Source of the DNA: Siphonodentalium dalli
Lineage: Eukaryota; Mollusca; Scaphopoda; Gadilida; Siphonodentaliidae
NCBI GenBank assembly: GCA_032622095.1
Contig: CP136061.1
Coordinates: forward strand, 98,577,345 to 98,641,344
Length of the DNA: 64,000 nt
Direction of reading: 5' to 3'
In this document: positions 35,707 to 48,623 of the stretch, in pieces
How the letters are laid out: every line of letters begins with the position of its first letter
Position numbering within the stretch: position 1 is the first letter of the stretch
Program-made: the position numbers and the translations under genes
The notes under the pieces: model-generated
The model's input: the letters and a program-made list of their open reading frames with translations, nothing else
The model's database searches: none
Told to the model about the DNA's origin: nothing

Positions 35707-36779
35707 CTGAAATTACACGAAAAAAAACATATAAATAAATGAATACATGACCATAAGACAATGAAACAAGCAATACCACGTGCAACGCTATAAAGTATAA
35801 AAATATTCAAAGATAACCACAAATAGTCTGCATGGTGGCCTATAAAGTTCTAAACATATCAAATGAATAAATCAGATAACACATGTACATGGTTGATTTA
35901 TAGGTTACATTAAATATATGTTATGGTATATAAATTATATATGGGGATTTGTTCACAAGCTTTGTCAACTTAGTGACGTCCCTCTCCACGCACAAAAAGG
36001 TGTAACATAACATTTAAACAAGATGAATGTGAGTCAATTGATGACAATATGTGATAGCAATAGGTGAGTAGGATTTGCAAAATCGTGAGAACAGTATGCC
36101 AACAAAATAAAACATATGTATAGAAGATAATACGTTGTAATGAGTTGCATACCACATTTACATTGCCAAGATCCGCATAACCCATGTACATTTCCATGGC
36201 ACCCATTATTTTTTATCTTCTTAAATCTTATTTTATAAAATAAATCAATCATGTAATGTAATTTGGCGACCAACGATATATTGTCCACAATGGATTTAGA
36301 TCAGATGCTCCTAAAGTACTATTTCTCTGCTCCTTCGGGGTAAAATATTTGATTTGAGTCGAGGAACCCACCGATCAAAGCTCAGAGTGATCAGATAAAG
36401 ATTTTTGAAGTTTGTTATTTCTCGAGATGTGTAATAATATGTGGCCCATAAACACGTGGTCAAACGGAGGGTCTCGGACAAAATTGCGGATGAAGATGAA
36501 TAACTCTAAATCAAGTGGTAATACGGTCAAAATTCGTGATACTTTAGTGATAGATAATACGGCCATATTTTGTTGAATAAAATGTTGATAAATAACAAGT
36601 TTTGGGAAATTTGATACCATAGTTGACAGTGGTTAGAATTATTTTGTTGCAATAAATAGATTCTGATAGCTAAAGCCTATTTTGAAGAAATGTTGTTGTT
36701 GTATTTTAATGTTATGGGGACCGTCTGATCGGATTGGGTACTGTTAAGTGAGAATTGTATTGTGTATTGGGGTTCTTAC
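35707..36779. other. Intron before the proximal terminal exon
   Basis: AT-rich; aligns with 9603-10698. No gene or RNA seen. Confidence 0.6.
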
Positions 36780-36966
36780 CGTGCCGAGCAGTAGTGATCG
36801 CCTTCTGTGTAATGCCGCCTATGCTGCCATCAGGGAACTGTGCGCTGATGTTAAAGATGTACCTGGTCCCGGGCCTGAGTCCGATGATGTGATAGAATGA
36901 TTGTTTACCAGCAATTCTCACGAAATCCCGCTGGTTTGGTCGGCTATGTTTCTCTCTATACGTCAG
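36780..36966 (-). CDS. DAG1: Dystroglycan FN3-2b exon, proximal
   Basis: 187 bases, phase 0 in and phase 1 out, donor GTAAGA. The acceptor is TTTAAG, less pyrimidine-rich than the distal copy's TTACAG. It encodes LTYREKHSRPNQRDFVRIAG followed by the E-F strand hallmark GLRPGTRYIFNISAQFPDGS and the G strand ITQKAITTAR. This is the second half of an FN3 domain. The phase 1 end fits the terminal exon start exactly, completing Gly/Glu across the junction. Confidence 0.85.
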
Positions 36967-38023
36967 CTTAAAGATGTAAAATCACAACATGTACTCATGG
37001 CTAACATAATTATGCTCGAGCAAATAGGTTTATATTGGACCTAGATATCCACATATGTTCACATTGGACTTATTTGATTCTGAACTAAGCCCATAGTGGA
37101 CTTATACCCGTCATTACGTTTTATGGAGCTGACATTGTCAGCCTGACAACAATGAAAATACATATATAAAGAGCGTTCGACTGGTGAGTCGATGTAGGTT
37201 CATTAAATCCATGGAGATTAGAATAAATGGATCCAGTAAGGCCGAAATTAACTTACTTTAATTGAAATAAGTCCATGTGAAACATATATTTCGTTGAACG
37301 TTTAGTCCATTGTAGAGCTTATTTCACATCTAACTAATGCCAATGTGAGCTTATTTTAGTCCCATGAAATAAGTTCACCTTGAGCTTATTTTCTCGAGAA
37401 CAGGCTGTACTATGTGTATCACCATGCATGTTTATGAAAGTCGTGCATTTGCATATATTAGTGTTTGAATTGCTGATAGTTCACACATGCCAGCCAGCTA
37501 AAACTACCAAAGAGGACCAATGTTTAAGGAGCCGCGATAACCTGTATAATATACAGGGTCACGACCGTAAGAGGTCAACAACAACAAAATCGAGGAATAT
37601 TATGACTACCAAAGATAACCAATGTTTAAGAAGCCGCGAAAATCAATACATAACCTTTATATTATACAAGAATCACTCATACAGGTATTTGAAGGCAAAT
37701 GTCAGTAGTGCCGTTACAAATGAAACTACAGAAATTTTACTTCTCATGTCGTTTAGCTTTGATAAAGATGCATATTATAGGCACGTTTACTATCATATTA
37801 TGAAACTATGTGGTTTTCTATGATGAAATTCCTGCAAAACATACCGTGCACACTTCCCATCGTATGAACGTTCCCTTGGCCACAATAACCTCATATATTA
37901 ATGGACACTGTCACGAGTAGGATCTAAATATTGTCTGGTATGTAGAAAACGTACAAATAGTAAAACTGATGCAAGGTACCAAATTAGTCGGGGAATGGAG
38001 AGGAGGTGTTGATGTTTACTTAC
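36967..38023. other. Intron inside FN3-2, proximal
   Basis: It lacks the LINE of the distal copy, and the empty site is near 37040. Frames at 37380-37823 are not kept in the distal copy. A plus-strand AAAGAGCGTT lies near 37162. No gene seen. Confidence 0.5.
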
Positions 38024-38136
38024 CACATAAGACGCCGGTAATCCTCGTTGAGGTGCATCCCACGTCAGCTCAACCTCGGATGGTAAACTCGGTGACTTGG
38101 TTGAAACTCGGAAGTTCTCAACTAGAGTTCGATGGT
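38024..38136 (-). CDS. DAG1: Dystroglycan FN3-2a exon, proximal
   Basis: 113 bases with acceptor TCTTCCAG and donor GTAAGT, phase 1 in and phase 0 out. It encodes HRTLVENFRVSTKSPSLPSE then VELTWDAPQRGLPASYV: the A and B strands of an FN3 domain with the conserved Trp (B strand) and the Pro-rich turn. It joins in frame to 36780-36966 to make a whole FN3 domain, and upstream to FN3-1b (phase 1). The homologous distal exon at 14400-14504 is dead. Confidence 0.85.
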
Positions 38137-41100
38137 CTGGAAGAGATGACATGCAGTCAGATAAGAGTGACGAACAAATCGTAAAAAGTATCCGAACAGT
38201 TGACACAAAACAATAAAACCGTTGTATTGTCATCATGCAGAATCTACATTACTCACACATAGCCTATTAACCCTTTCTATTCATGACGGTAACTGCACTG
38301 GTGCAGCACTGGTCTAGCACTGGTCTAGCATTAAAGATCATGTGCCATTATGTTACCTTATATATTCGAGTCTTCTTAGAGAGCCTCGCACATATAAGAT
38401 AATGCACAGTCTTACAAGGTCATGGCAAATATTGTTAGGCCAATACATTATCTTATATATGCGAGGCTCATCACAGCGTTTTCTAAAAATTTCCGAATAT
38501 CCATGCAGCCATGGAAGGGTAAAAAACAACTTTTCAGTATTTCCATTATAAAGATGTAGAATGGAAATATATACTACGTGGAAACTGCTGATTTACAATA
38601 ATTTTTAACTGAATCCCTTGAACCTTGTTAAGCTAATAATATATGTGTACCTCCTTGCACGACTAGTATCCAAATAACTTTTCCAGACACATGATGATCA
38701 TTTTAGCAATACTTGAATGAATTGTCATATTAATGTCAATCAGTCGATGGTTATTTCAAAATGACTCGGCGGTATATTGTCATCGTTGACTCGATCGTTT
38801 TGTGCATGTTTGTCTGGACAGAGCTTACCCCACCACATAATTATGTGACAATCCATTATAAACTGGATTTGAATCTAAAAACTGAACTTGGGTACTGCAT
38901 GTACAATATATCGGACCATGTGACCATCTCATTTATACTGAACATAACATAACTATGACACAAATAAATTAATTTGAGTCATGGATTAGTGCAACATACA
39001 CTCGTGTGCTCTATGAATGATGCAAACAACATGGTAATTTATAACGAAAATGAATTTACGACTGAATTTATTTTTATTTAATTTCTTTAGATGTAGTTTT
39101 CTCCGTCAAGCCTGAGTTTAGTGTTCCTGTCATTTGCAGAATGAGGTCTCGAGTCATAAACTGATTTTCATTATGATTACCATGTTGTTGCATCATAGAG
39201 CACACGAGGGTATTTTGCACTAATCCATGGCTCAAATTCATTCATTTGCTGCATATATCATGTTGAGTATAAAAGGAGATGGTCCCATAAATGTCCGGAT
39301 CAGTAGCCAGTAGCGAGTATTTTTGGAATTTTTAGTCTAAAAACTATTTAAACGTATAGCAATAACATAATTTGGCTTAAAGAATACTTATTTGGACCTC
39401 ATTTATATTCGAATAATAAGTAAACACAAGAGGAAGGCGGAATAAACATTATGGTTATATGGGATAAGTTGGTGAAAAAGATGTGTGACATGAATTTCAG
39501 GCAAACATAATTTCAAATAATACCGACTGTTTTCGTTTCATATCACTGTTCCAATGCTTCCAAGCCAGTTTATAAACTGCAGCCGCAATGAATCAACAAA
39601 TACCACAAATTAACCTATATATTTTGTATATTCTAAACTAGTGCAACTTCACCTTAAGTCGTTACGTTTCGTGTGAATATAATCGATATATATAAATCGG
39701 TTAGACTGATCAGACTCACCTATATATATCCCGCAGAAAGTGAACACACGAATGATGCTTTACACAGGCCGGTGTGATTTCAAATGAAACCCGATAGTAT
39801 TTACCTGGCTTATTTACGACAGGGAACGAATTGTAAACAAATGTACCCGGAGATAAATCCCTGTGTAAATGATAAAATCAGCCGAAGGCGACTTATTTAT
39901 ATCCAAGGCCCCAGTGTCGCCAGCTGCTGAGGACTCCGGAAGGGGTGACAGGGGAGTAAGATAACAAACCCTTTGTCGGGTTTATAATTAACCTGGCCAT
40001 TGTGTCGTTTTCACATGTATATAGAGTAGCGGGTTGGCAGCCCACCCACCGTCCTTATCACAACCCCTTGGTGTAACATTTGGTGCAATCGCTAATGCCA
40101 ATAAAAACACACCAAAGACGCCAACATCTCACTGATTAGATGTGACGCTTGGACAAACAAACTCAAGCAGCCCAGTAGTGATGTTTTAGCGTTAAGTGGT
40201 TAATGGGATTTGAATTGGAAGTAGGCGATAATTGCCAATGAGGCTACATTTTGTCTGGTCAGTTACCCCAGTACAGACGGTTGTTGAACGGAGTGTGTTC
40301 AAACAATACAAACATCGTCGTTACCCAGACTGGTTATATAGTCTCTATAATTTATATAATGAGCTAATCAGTGATTTTATATATTATACCAAATTACTTT
40401 GCTAATAGAGGAACATTTGTCGAATATGATAAACATAACGATATTAAACGAATTAGGCTCATTAGAGCTTCTAACGTTTGTCTACGTAATTTGGAAGGAG
40501 GCATAAGATAGGTTAAAAAATACACGCTTCATATTTTCTGGAAAAAATACTTCCCATGGTCTCGGCCATTAAATTTTTCCCAGCTGTTGAGCTGTTTTAA
40601 ATTTTTCGCGCAAAAGTTAAATAAACGCTCTTTATCCATGCCATATCAAGAATAGAAGAAGACGGAACGCTCTTTTGTGTTCCTTGTCGTGAAAATGGCT
40701 GTTTTTGTTTGGGACCCAAACATCGTGTTTAAAGTTGTATAAATGTTTTATGAATTGAGTACGTCTTTCTGGGACATATAATGCTCGTAGAAAGGTAATA
40801 TTTATCGACATGGGAACAATTCGAAAGCGAATATTATTAGGTGTAATTGGAGCGTAAACCGCCATGTGACTTTAAAATATGTAGTGCCCATTCGTCTGCA
40901 GCAATGAAAGCAAGCGTTTTTGTTTAATGGTATATTGTCCATGTAGTCTGTAGAGTTATCCCGCTTACAATAGTTAACACTTGCAGCGATCGTCGACACA
41001 GCATGCAAGGGCAGACGTGTTGTTTTGATACCCTTTCATGATCCAAATTAGTTTGGTTTATTTGGCTTTCGTTATATTAGAAAAGACATCATGAGCATCT

Positions 41101-41530
41101 GATCCAATACTATGGGAAAATGCCCAAAACATTTAATTTATTATACAACGCTCTCTAATAATTACTGTTAGCATCAGTGTGAAGCGAAATTATAAACGCG
41201 CATTGCATTATGTGATTTTCGACTTTCCGAAAGCTTTGCAAAACACCCAGACTATACTGTTTCTTTTGAAAGTAGACACGAAGAGCTGATCATCAAAACC
41301 TTGCACTATAAAGACTCGCATAACGTATATATAAGGTTTGATTACTTCGGTCTAATATATTGATTCGAATGATTGTTATAAGTGTCATTCATAATTTGTG
41401 AACTCACCTTTTCCCGCCATTTACGTTAACAAAGTATAATTTAATGTCACAAAGGTAGACTTTTGAGTCGTATTGACCGCTAAATTTAGGAATTGTCCGC
41501 TATTTTTGGTCAATAGAATATATTGGGCTG
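38137..41530. other. Intron upstream of FN3-2a, proximal
   Basis: It carries a TTAA-type element at about 38267-38524 (ends TTAACCCTTTCTATTCATG and CCATGGAAGGGT, the right TTAA decayed) with palindromic TATATA segments inside, and a degraded MITE at 38886-39302. It also has the empty sites of three distal insertions: AGTGCA 39640, TGTA 40880 and about 41228. A minus-strand AAAGAGCGTT pair lies at 40624-40675. No gene seen. Confidence 0.55.
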
Positions 41531-42547
41531 GTCATATATAACTTTCGCATTCTTGTGCGAAACGTTAGTGTTTTTAGTCTTTTGAATACACTTTTTGCGA
41601 TTCTGCGTATATAGAGTTATGTCTTTTATTGATGCTCGATACACTGTTAAATCTAGGACTATTTAAAAAGTTGATTTTCCGAAACATAAACCTGGATCTT
41701 AATTCCTGCAATGAACAAGATGATACCTTAACGGAATAACGGGAATTTAATGATTTTCAAGCCAAACGCGAAGTCTGGGAAGTCGATTCCCAAGTGTGAA
41801 ACAAGAAATCAGAGTTACGAGAAATTCAAATTATTAAAGTTAGGTCTGAAAGTTTACTATATATATGCGGTTCGGAAACATTCGACGAGTATCACATTCT
41901 ATTGATCTGTAAATATTTTGTCACTTTCAGGAAAAAATATATTCGTGACTAATATACTGGTTGAACCCTTAAAGACATACTATGTACTTATTCGGGGCGT
42001 GAAACTAAGAAATTAGTATTCAGGCACTATGACAACTGGATGAATATAGCATTCTAGTAACATCGCCGAAAATTTCAAACAAATCAACCTAAAAACTCCA
42101 TAGAAAACATCGTATGAACTGCGCGCAATTGTAAATAATTACTTCTCGATTCGGGACGCAACTATCTTCGCCAATCGAGAGTCATTGTATTTAATTCATA
42201 TATAAGAATGACGGTGTTTGTTGTTAATTTGGATATAATATTTGTAAAAATTACTACTTTGAGCTAGATTATTCTCCATTTTTATGTTATCACCCTACCG
42301 GAGTGTTTCACATCACTTTAACTTGAAAAGTTGTATGGCATCCTTTCTATTGAAAATATATCAATATCGAAGAACGTTAGCGTTTATTTGAAACATGTCT
42401 TTAAAGAATACAACTAAGATAGTATTCTACTCTATATAGATATACATGTGAATTTATATGTACATTTTCTGTGCACATGTGGCTGTTCGCATTAAACTCA
42501 TTCATTCAAACTGGAATATAATTGGCCTGGTGTATCAAAGACCATAC
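41531..42547. repeat. R3: intron just downstream of the live FN3-1b exon
   Basis: Parent-like copy of R1 and R2, without the 2822-4412 element or the 30397-30888 MITE. It continues into the intact exon 42548-42743. A stretch at about 41970-42310 is specific to this copy. Confidence 0.65.
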
Positions 42548-42743
42548 CTTCTTCTGTTGTTTTCACTTCGAGCAGGACCTGACCGCCCCTCGATCCGTCT
42601 CCGAATTCAGCGGTAATGTTGAACAAATAAAGTGTTTCCGGTACGAGACTGATGACCCGGAAGGACTCCACGTATCCCGGAATTCTCACACTCATCCAGT
42701 ATTCCTGTCCAGCCTCATGGAGGCTCTTTACTGTGTACGACAA
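42548..42743 (-). CDS. DAG1: Dystroglycan FN3-1b exon
   Basis: 196 bases, phase 0 in and phase 1 out, acceptor TATCCACAG, donor GTATGG. It encodes LSYTVKSLHEAGQEYWMSV, then LVPETLYLFNITAEFGDGSR (the FN3 E-F hallmark Leu-x-Pro-x-Thr-x-Tyr-x-Phe-x-Ile) and VLLEVKTTEE. With 46264-46367 it forms a complete FN3 domain of about 100 residues. NIT is a possible N-glycosylation site. The exon is single-copy in full, but its 3' end was caught in the tandem duplication, leaving the stumps at 31071 and 4948. Confidence 0.85.
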
Positions 42744-42892
42744 CTGTGGATATAGGAGGTAAATGTTTTTGGTTTAAAATATATTAGAGTTGAAGTTCGT
42801 GTTGTGAAATTCCACACACAAGACACACCTATATATACCGAGAATAACAAATGAAGATGCATGCTGTTTTAATTTTGTTTTTACCCTGTGCC

Positions 42893-42962
42893 AATGCATT
42901 CTCTTATATATGCGAGTCGACCATGGGTGGCCTCGAATATATAAGAGAATGCATTGGCCTAA
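42893..42962. repeat. Palindromic element, about 70 bases
   Basis: Arms CCAATGCATTCTCTTATATA and its complement fold around GTCGACCATGG. The preceding and following bases TGTG and CTAAC recur at the sister copies at 14737, 43174 and 49389. Confidence 0.75.
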
Positions 42963-43173
42963 CAATTTTTTATCATTTTTTTAAATAAATGTTTCTGACA
43001 ATTTTTAGGACATAAAATAAAAAACATCTATTACCCTGCAGGGAGCCCCACACATATATATAGAAGCATATAGAAGAGTGTCGTCTGCTCATGTTTGTCT
43101 GGGGCTCTGTATGGGTGAAATTATCAAATTGTTAAAGAATACAAGAAAAAATTATTAAAATTGTAAAAATTTG

Positions 43174-43248
43174 TTAGGCCAATGCATTCTCTTATATATG
43201 CGAGGCGACCTATGGTCGACTCGCATATATAAGATAATGCATTGACAC
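43174..43248. repeat. Palindromic element, about 75 bases
   Basis: Same family as 42893-42962 in the opposite flank orientation, with the centre GCGACCTATGGTCGACTCGC. Confidence 0.75.
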
Positions 43249-43594
43249 AGGGTAAAAAAATGTTCATGTTGTGAAATTCCACACACAAGACACACCTATA
43301 TATACCGAGAATAACAAATGAAGATGCATGCTGTTTTGGAATATTATAATTTGACCACAATTCGACTGACTTAATAATTATGTTGATCTCACATACAATC
43401 ATGCATGTATATGCATGGAAATTTGTTCTATCTCCCGAATTAGTTTGTATGTCAGTGCTGTGTTGTTCTATCCCCACTGTGGACAAATTAATTGATTTAT
43501 TTTGTACCACGTGGTCGCATAAATTTCAGGGTTATAATGTTCTATCTCGAACCGACAATGGTAAGCAATGGGAACTAATGTCCGTCAACATGCC

Positions 43595-43679
43595 TCTCAC
43601 TCTCTCTCTCTCTATCTCTCTCTCTCTCTCTCTCTCTCCCTCTCTCTCTATCTAGCTATCTATCTATCTATCTATCTAT
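43595..43679. repeat. CT then CTAT microsatellite
   Basis: Uninterrupted CT-type repeats passing into TATC repeats. Confidence 0.9.
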
Positions 43680-44533
43680 TCTCAACCATCAACACCATAG
43701 CTCGACGGAAATTAAATATGTGTGAACAACTCTGTTGCTATCGTTTGAGGGATGTGTCCAATATATTGTCGACAATTATTATTCAAGCTTAAAAAGTGCA
43801 AAACTCGCCCATCATTTACGAGGATGATTGTGCAAAACCCAGCGGTATCTACAATCAATTGCAACGTATACATGTTTGTGTATGTTGCAAACTACAGTGC
43901 GGTATCTTAAATGAATGCGTTATATTGTGAACGTTATTTCAATGTTCTATTATGGATTTTACAGATATTATATCTATAGTAACAGGGACACAATTACAAA
44001 TAAATTTAAAATCTGTGTTATTAAATGTAGATTATACTCTGTAGAAAAAATGGCTTAAGATTATTTCAGTTGGCTAAACAAAATCTGGAAATGGCTAAAC
44101 TTTTGGCTAAATCTTTTTTGGGCCAGCGCGAACACTGATGCCGATCTGAGATGCAAGCTGCTTATCTGGAGCATATGTGCATTCTGACTCAGAGAGATAA
44201 CACGCTTGCAGCACATCACCACTGACACTTGGCGCATAAAATTATGACGGTTTCATAAAAACTGATTGAAACATAGCATATCGACAATCTTGGATGGAAA
44301 ATGTTTATAGATAACACGCATGCACCATAACAGTTCGTGTTCCCTTGAAGTGCATATCCACTCGTGAAACCATTAAAATGAGTATGTTGCATATACCACT
44401 TGATAACCAAAGTACCCAAGTACATTGAAACCCATCACAATACCACTACACAGGTACGTTTATAGATGGTCTCTGTTTCAAACAGCACCTCATGAGCCAT
44501 GCACACAAGAGAAAGTTAGGAGAAACCGGTTAA

Positions 44534-45002
44534 AGGCCCACTTAATTTTCGAACCCCCCCCCCCCCCTCCAGATCACATTTATAAAATATATGCCATAGT
44601 ATATATCATTTGAAAGAGGAAGCTCCAAAACATTGTATTAGTAACTTATTCGGTGTAATAAACTGTGAACATGTTTTTGTTTTGAGTAAATGACGTGTTT
44701 TTTGCTTAATTTTCATCTGGATTCTATTGCAAAGAGTATTATTTTCATTGGAGGGAGAATAACTATATATCTTAAAGATAGAGTTATTCCCCTTCCATTG
44801 AAATTACATTTTTAATTTGAAATCTGTTGCATTCTGGGAGCCTTGACGGGGGAAATCTTTCTATGCATGATTTCAGATGTTTTCTATTTCTCTATGGGCA
44901 TCTTCCAAGACACAGACGTTCCAAAAGGTGGTGAATTATTGTATTTTAATCATATTTTATGGATTAAATTGTTATTAAGTAACTCGAAAATTAAGTTGGC
45001 CT
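44534..45002. mobile_element. TTAA-flanked MITE, clean copy
   Basis: TTAA stands at 44530-44533 and 45003-45006. Ends are AGGCCCACTTAATTTTCGA and, inverted, AGGCCAACTTAATTTTCGA. It is a third copy of the element at 5921 and 32038. No ORF. Confidence 0.8.
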
Positions 45003-45423
45003 TTAAACAAATTGTGACCCCCCTCCCCCATGGCGCCTGGCGCATGACGATTAATATATACGATCATCATTTTTACTCACGCAACAACCCAATCAGTGAA
45101 AACTCCCCACCACTGTCATCATCTCACCCTGCTTCTCACGACATCATCATTACTATAACTGTGATAGTTTCATTCCTTCCCGTCCGACCCCCTCTCTACA
45201 TTTAATGAAGAGCGGGCGCGAAACAAAAGGGGAGCAAACTTAATAAAAGCCCTTGGGCTTGTTGTTTAATCCCCTTTCCAATCAATCGAATTTTTTATAT
45301 TATTCTATACTCCTGAAAAATGTCTGTCAAATGTTTATATATGTTATTATTTTGATTGGAATAAAATATGTTTACACTATCATCTCACGACTTCGTCATC
45401 TGTCCCCCTACTGCCTTCCTCCC

Positions 45424-45506
<83 letters not shown>

Positions 45507-45515
45507 ATATCTCTC
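45424..45515. repeat. CT microsatellite
   Basis: About 90 bases of CT repeats with few interruptions. Confidence 0.9.
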
Positions 45516-46263
45516 TCTACCACCCGCCATTTCTAATAATATCATCTTCTTCCCTTTTCCATCCCTAACTCAATTCTGTTATGTATCTCCAATTCTCTGA
45601 AAACCATTATTTCCAGCCCTTCCCGTCTGATCTACACCCCTTCCTCGTTTATTGGTGACGGGGCATGTGACATGTCACCAAAGAGGAGAAGACTTCATAT
45701 AAGCCATCGGACTTGTTGTCTGATTCTCGTTTCCGTATATCAACATTTCTATGCGTTGGTTGGAAGTAAAGCTTGCTGTACCAGTTGGAAATGCCAACCC
45801 AAAAGAGGGTAACTGGAATTTCTCCGAACTTAGAGTAAACATATTTTTTATTTCCAAATCCAAACAAATAACATAACAAGCAGATGACATATATATATAT
45901 AATAATTATGCAACCCTATATGGTTATATATTCCCCAAAGGTGGCCCTTTAGGTCAAAATGATTTGATCGATAGTTGGACACAAGTGAATTGATGATGAA
46001 GTGAACTGATGATGTGTCTGACGTGAATTTTGAAATATTCAACCTGATAAGGTTGGGAAATGTCCAATTTCAGTCAAAAATTGTTGTCGAAAATAGGTTA
46101 ATATTGGGCTGGTTATCTGTTGTGTCAGACAAAACTTTTCAACTGTTGAAATTATTATCAAAGTTGAGGGGGGCACACAACTTGTCGCCAAGCCCCATGT
46201 CCTTGAGAAATCATTATAGAAAACGTGCTATCAATCCGACGTAAATTTCAGCGCTATACCTAC

Positions 46264-46367
46264 CTGGTAATTATTCAGGCCGCCTCTTGTTGGAGCATTC
46301 CAAGCCAGTTCTATTTCCGCGGCAGACTTTGATGTCATGTGGAAGTTCTTGACCAATTTGGTATATT
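46264..46367 (-). CDS. DAG1: Dystroglycan FN3-1a exon
   Basis: 104 bases, acceptor TTGTTCCAG, donor GTAGGT, phase 1 in and phase 0 out. After the codon shared with the mucin exon it encodes YTKLVKNFHMTSKSAAEIEL followed by AWNAPTRGGLNNYQ, the A and B strands of an FN3 domain with the conserved Trp. No annotated open frame covers it because it is short and no start codon leads it; I found it by matching the FN3-2a pattern on the minus strand. Phase joins both neighbours without a stop. Confidence 0.8.
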
Positions 46368-47039
46368 CTGGAACAAGATTGTACGCAAATTTGAACACTA
46401 TCATTCACTCAGAAAAAAGAATCACAGACTCGCTCATTGCGCGGGAAATTACACAGGGTTACATTGAGTTTATCAGTGTGGTCTCGATGGCTCGTTTCTT
46501 TGGGGGATATTATGCAGGTAGAATGCATAGTATCTATAGATGATGAATCGTAACATGGATTTCGCGCCAAGATAGAAAAAATACTTATGTAAACGTGGCA
46601 AATCTGCAAGAAACAGTGAAAATTAACCGCGCATTTATTAGAGAGGTTCCACACAGCCAGGCTTATCGGTACGGCTACGGATATATAGATAACGAATCGG
46701 GTTTTAATTGCTTGACAATAGCCTGTCTCCCTTCAACATTTTCTAAAAAAAATTCGCCACAAGAAAGAGCCTATAATATCATTAAATCCGAAATATACGA
46801 GTGACATAATGTGAATTGATGATCAGCATTGGTTATCTCTTTATTCTCAACTCTGACGGATCCTTTTGTCCGGTGCGAGTATTGGTTTGACCCACTTCCC
46901 AGTGTTAACTTTTAATTTCCGGTCGATTTATAGCTTCCGCAAAGTTCCCTAAAGTTTACCACACAATGAGGCTTCGGGCGGAGGAGAAAATTGTTTGAAA
47001 AATGTTAAATAAAATAGAAGACAGTGAATGGATGGTGAT
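46368..47039. other. Start of the long intron, no gene seen
   Basis: A 70-codon plus-strand frame (46595-46804) has no recognisable motif and is left uncalled. Confidence 0.4.
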
Positions 47040-47427
47040 TATGTCTTCCTATCAAGTGAGTGATCAAAACCAAATTTGGTTTTAAGCATTTTGTCACAGA
47101 TATGGAACCCAATTGGTTTTGATCAAAACCAGATCAACAAAACCAATTTTGGTTTTGAGTGTTTGTCACAGATATGAACCCAATTGGTTTTGATCAAAAC
47201 CAGATCAACAAAACCAATTTTGGTTTTGAGTGTTTGTCACAGATATGGAACCCAATTGGTTTTGAACAAAACCAAATCATCAAAACAAATTTTGGTTTTG
47301 AGAATTTTGTCATAGATATGGAACACATTTGGTTTTGGTCAAAACCAAATTATCATTGATTTTACTCCAAACCAGATCTGGTTTTGTTCAAAACCAATCT
47401 ATCATAACCGAAATGGTTGTTATAAAC
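47040..47427. repeat. Tandem array of CAAAACCAA/TTGGTTTTG units (left part)
   Basis: About four units of 70-78 bases each carry GTCACAGATATGGAACCCAA and the inverted pairs TTGGTTTTGATCAAAACCA. The array resumes at 48624-48710 beyond repeat B. Confidence 0.75.
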
Positions 47428-48623
47428 GAGAGGCCGATCACGATCGGCAGATGTTAACCCATCCCTTGGCGATAGTAAATTACTACGATCGGAATCATAA
47501 ATGAGAGTTTTGGTGTTGAATTATAGAGTATACTGTTATGTACTATTATAGACAAATGTACATAACACAAATTATTGGAATTTATGGGTCGCTCGCATTT
47601 ATATAAGAGAATGCAATGATACAGGATCTGTAATGCTGCACCACCACAGCCTCAGGTTAAATGTGTAAATTGACCTGGACATGGAATACTTGGGTTAAGA
47701 GAGTCCAATTTAAGTTTACAATGATAAGATATCAAATTCTACCAACAATATAGATCAAGATAAGCCACATCACTGCTGACCCATTAATGTCAATTATAAT
47801 AGCAGAGCTGTCAACAAATCACAGGAATTGTTTATGTTGAAAGCTGTCATCTCTATTAAACCAATAACATTTATAATGACCTCAGACCATCTGTAGAGTG
47901 ATATCTTCAACCTTGCAAGGCAGCAAAGATGTTCAAGTCTACTGTTAATATCATGTGATGTGTATTGTTGAACCTTTATTTTAAATTATATACCATAGCT
48001 TTCTTATCAGATTATCTACACATTAGCATAAGAGACATCAGAAAATAATATAGCCTTATCAATAGCTAAGTATAGTCCCAATGCATGGGATGGAATTGGT
48101 GAATTGGATTTAATGTCGCTCCAAACAAATTTACAAGTACATAGCACAAGATTTTGGACCGATTTAAACAAATTTGGTGTGGTGACTCGGGGTACCATTG
48201 GAAGAGATATAATGGTGTTAGTTTTTCAAATTTTGTTAACTTAAAAAAAAAATAAAAAATAATTATTTAAAAACAAATATTTTATAATATATTTGTTTTC
48301 ATTTTTTTTTAAATTGAGCAAGGAATTCAATCTCAATTTTTTTTTTTCAAGAGTGAATATTTTTTTCGAATTAAGAGCCATAACTCAGTTAAATAGAGTC
48401 GGATCAAACCCATATTCGAACTTGATCTGTCTTTTGTAGTGAGAAATTCAAACATAAAATTTGGTTCCGATCAGATAGAAAATATTTCAGTTATTGCACC
48501 ATGCGTAAATTAAGTGTCTACGAACAGACGAATGGACGGACGGACGTCATGACGGACGCACGACGAGTGGTCAATCCGGACAACGACTCTATGTTTACCA
48601 TACTATGGTATGGGTAAACATAC
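47428..48623. repeat. Dispersed repeat B, copy 2, nested in a tandem array
   Basis: It matches 903-2003. It is bounded on both sides by pieces of the same TTGGTTTTG array, so it inserted into that array. It ends in ACGGACGGACGTC microsatellite and the TTTACCATACTATGGTA palindrome (48593-48618). Confidence 0.7.

Larger units (their letters stand above)
42744..46263. other. Intron inside FN3-1
   Basis: A 3.5-kb intron. It holds two palindromic TATATA hairpins (42893-42962 and 43174-43248), each next to a copy of a segment with TTCCACACACAAGACACACC, CT microsatellites (43595-43679 and 45424-45515) and a TTAA MITE (44534-45002). No gene recognised. Confidence 0.6.

Noticed and set aside
46595-46804. 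70-codon plus-strand frame near the FN3-1a exon
   Set aside because: No motif, no conserved counterpart and intronic position opposite the host gene.
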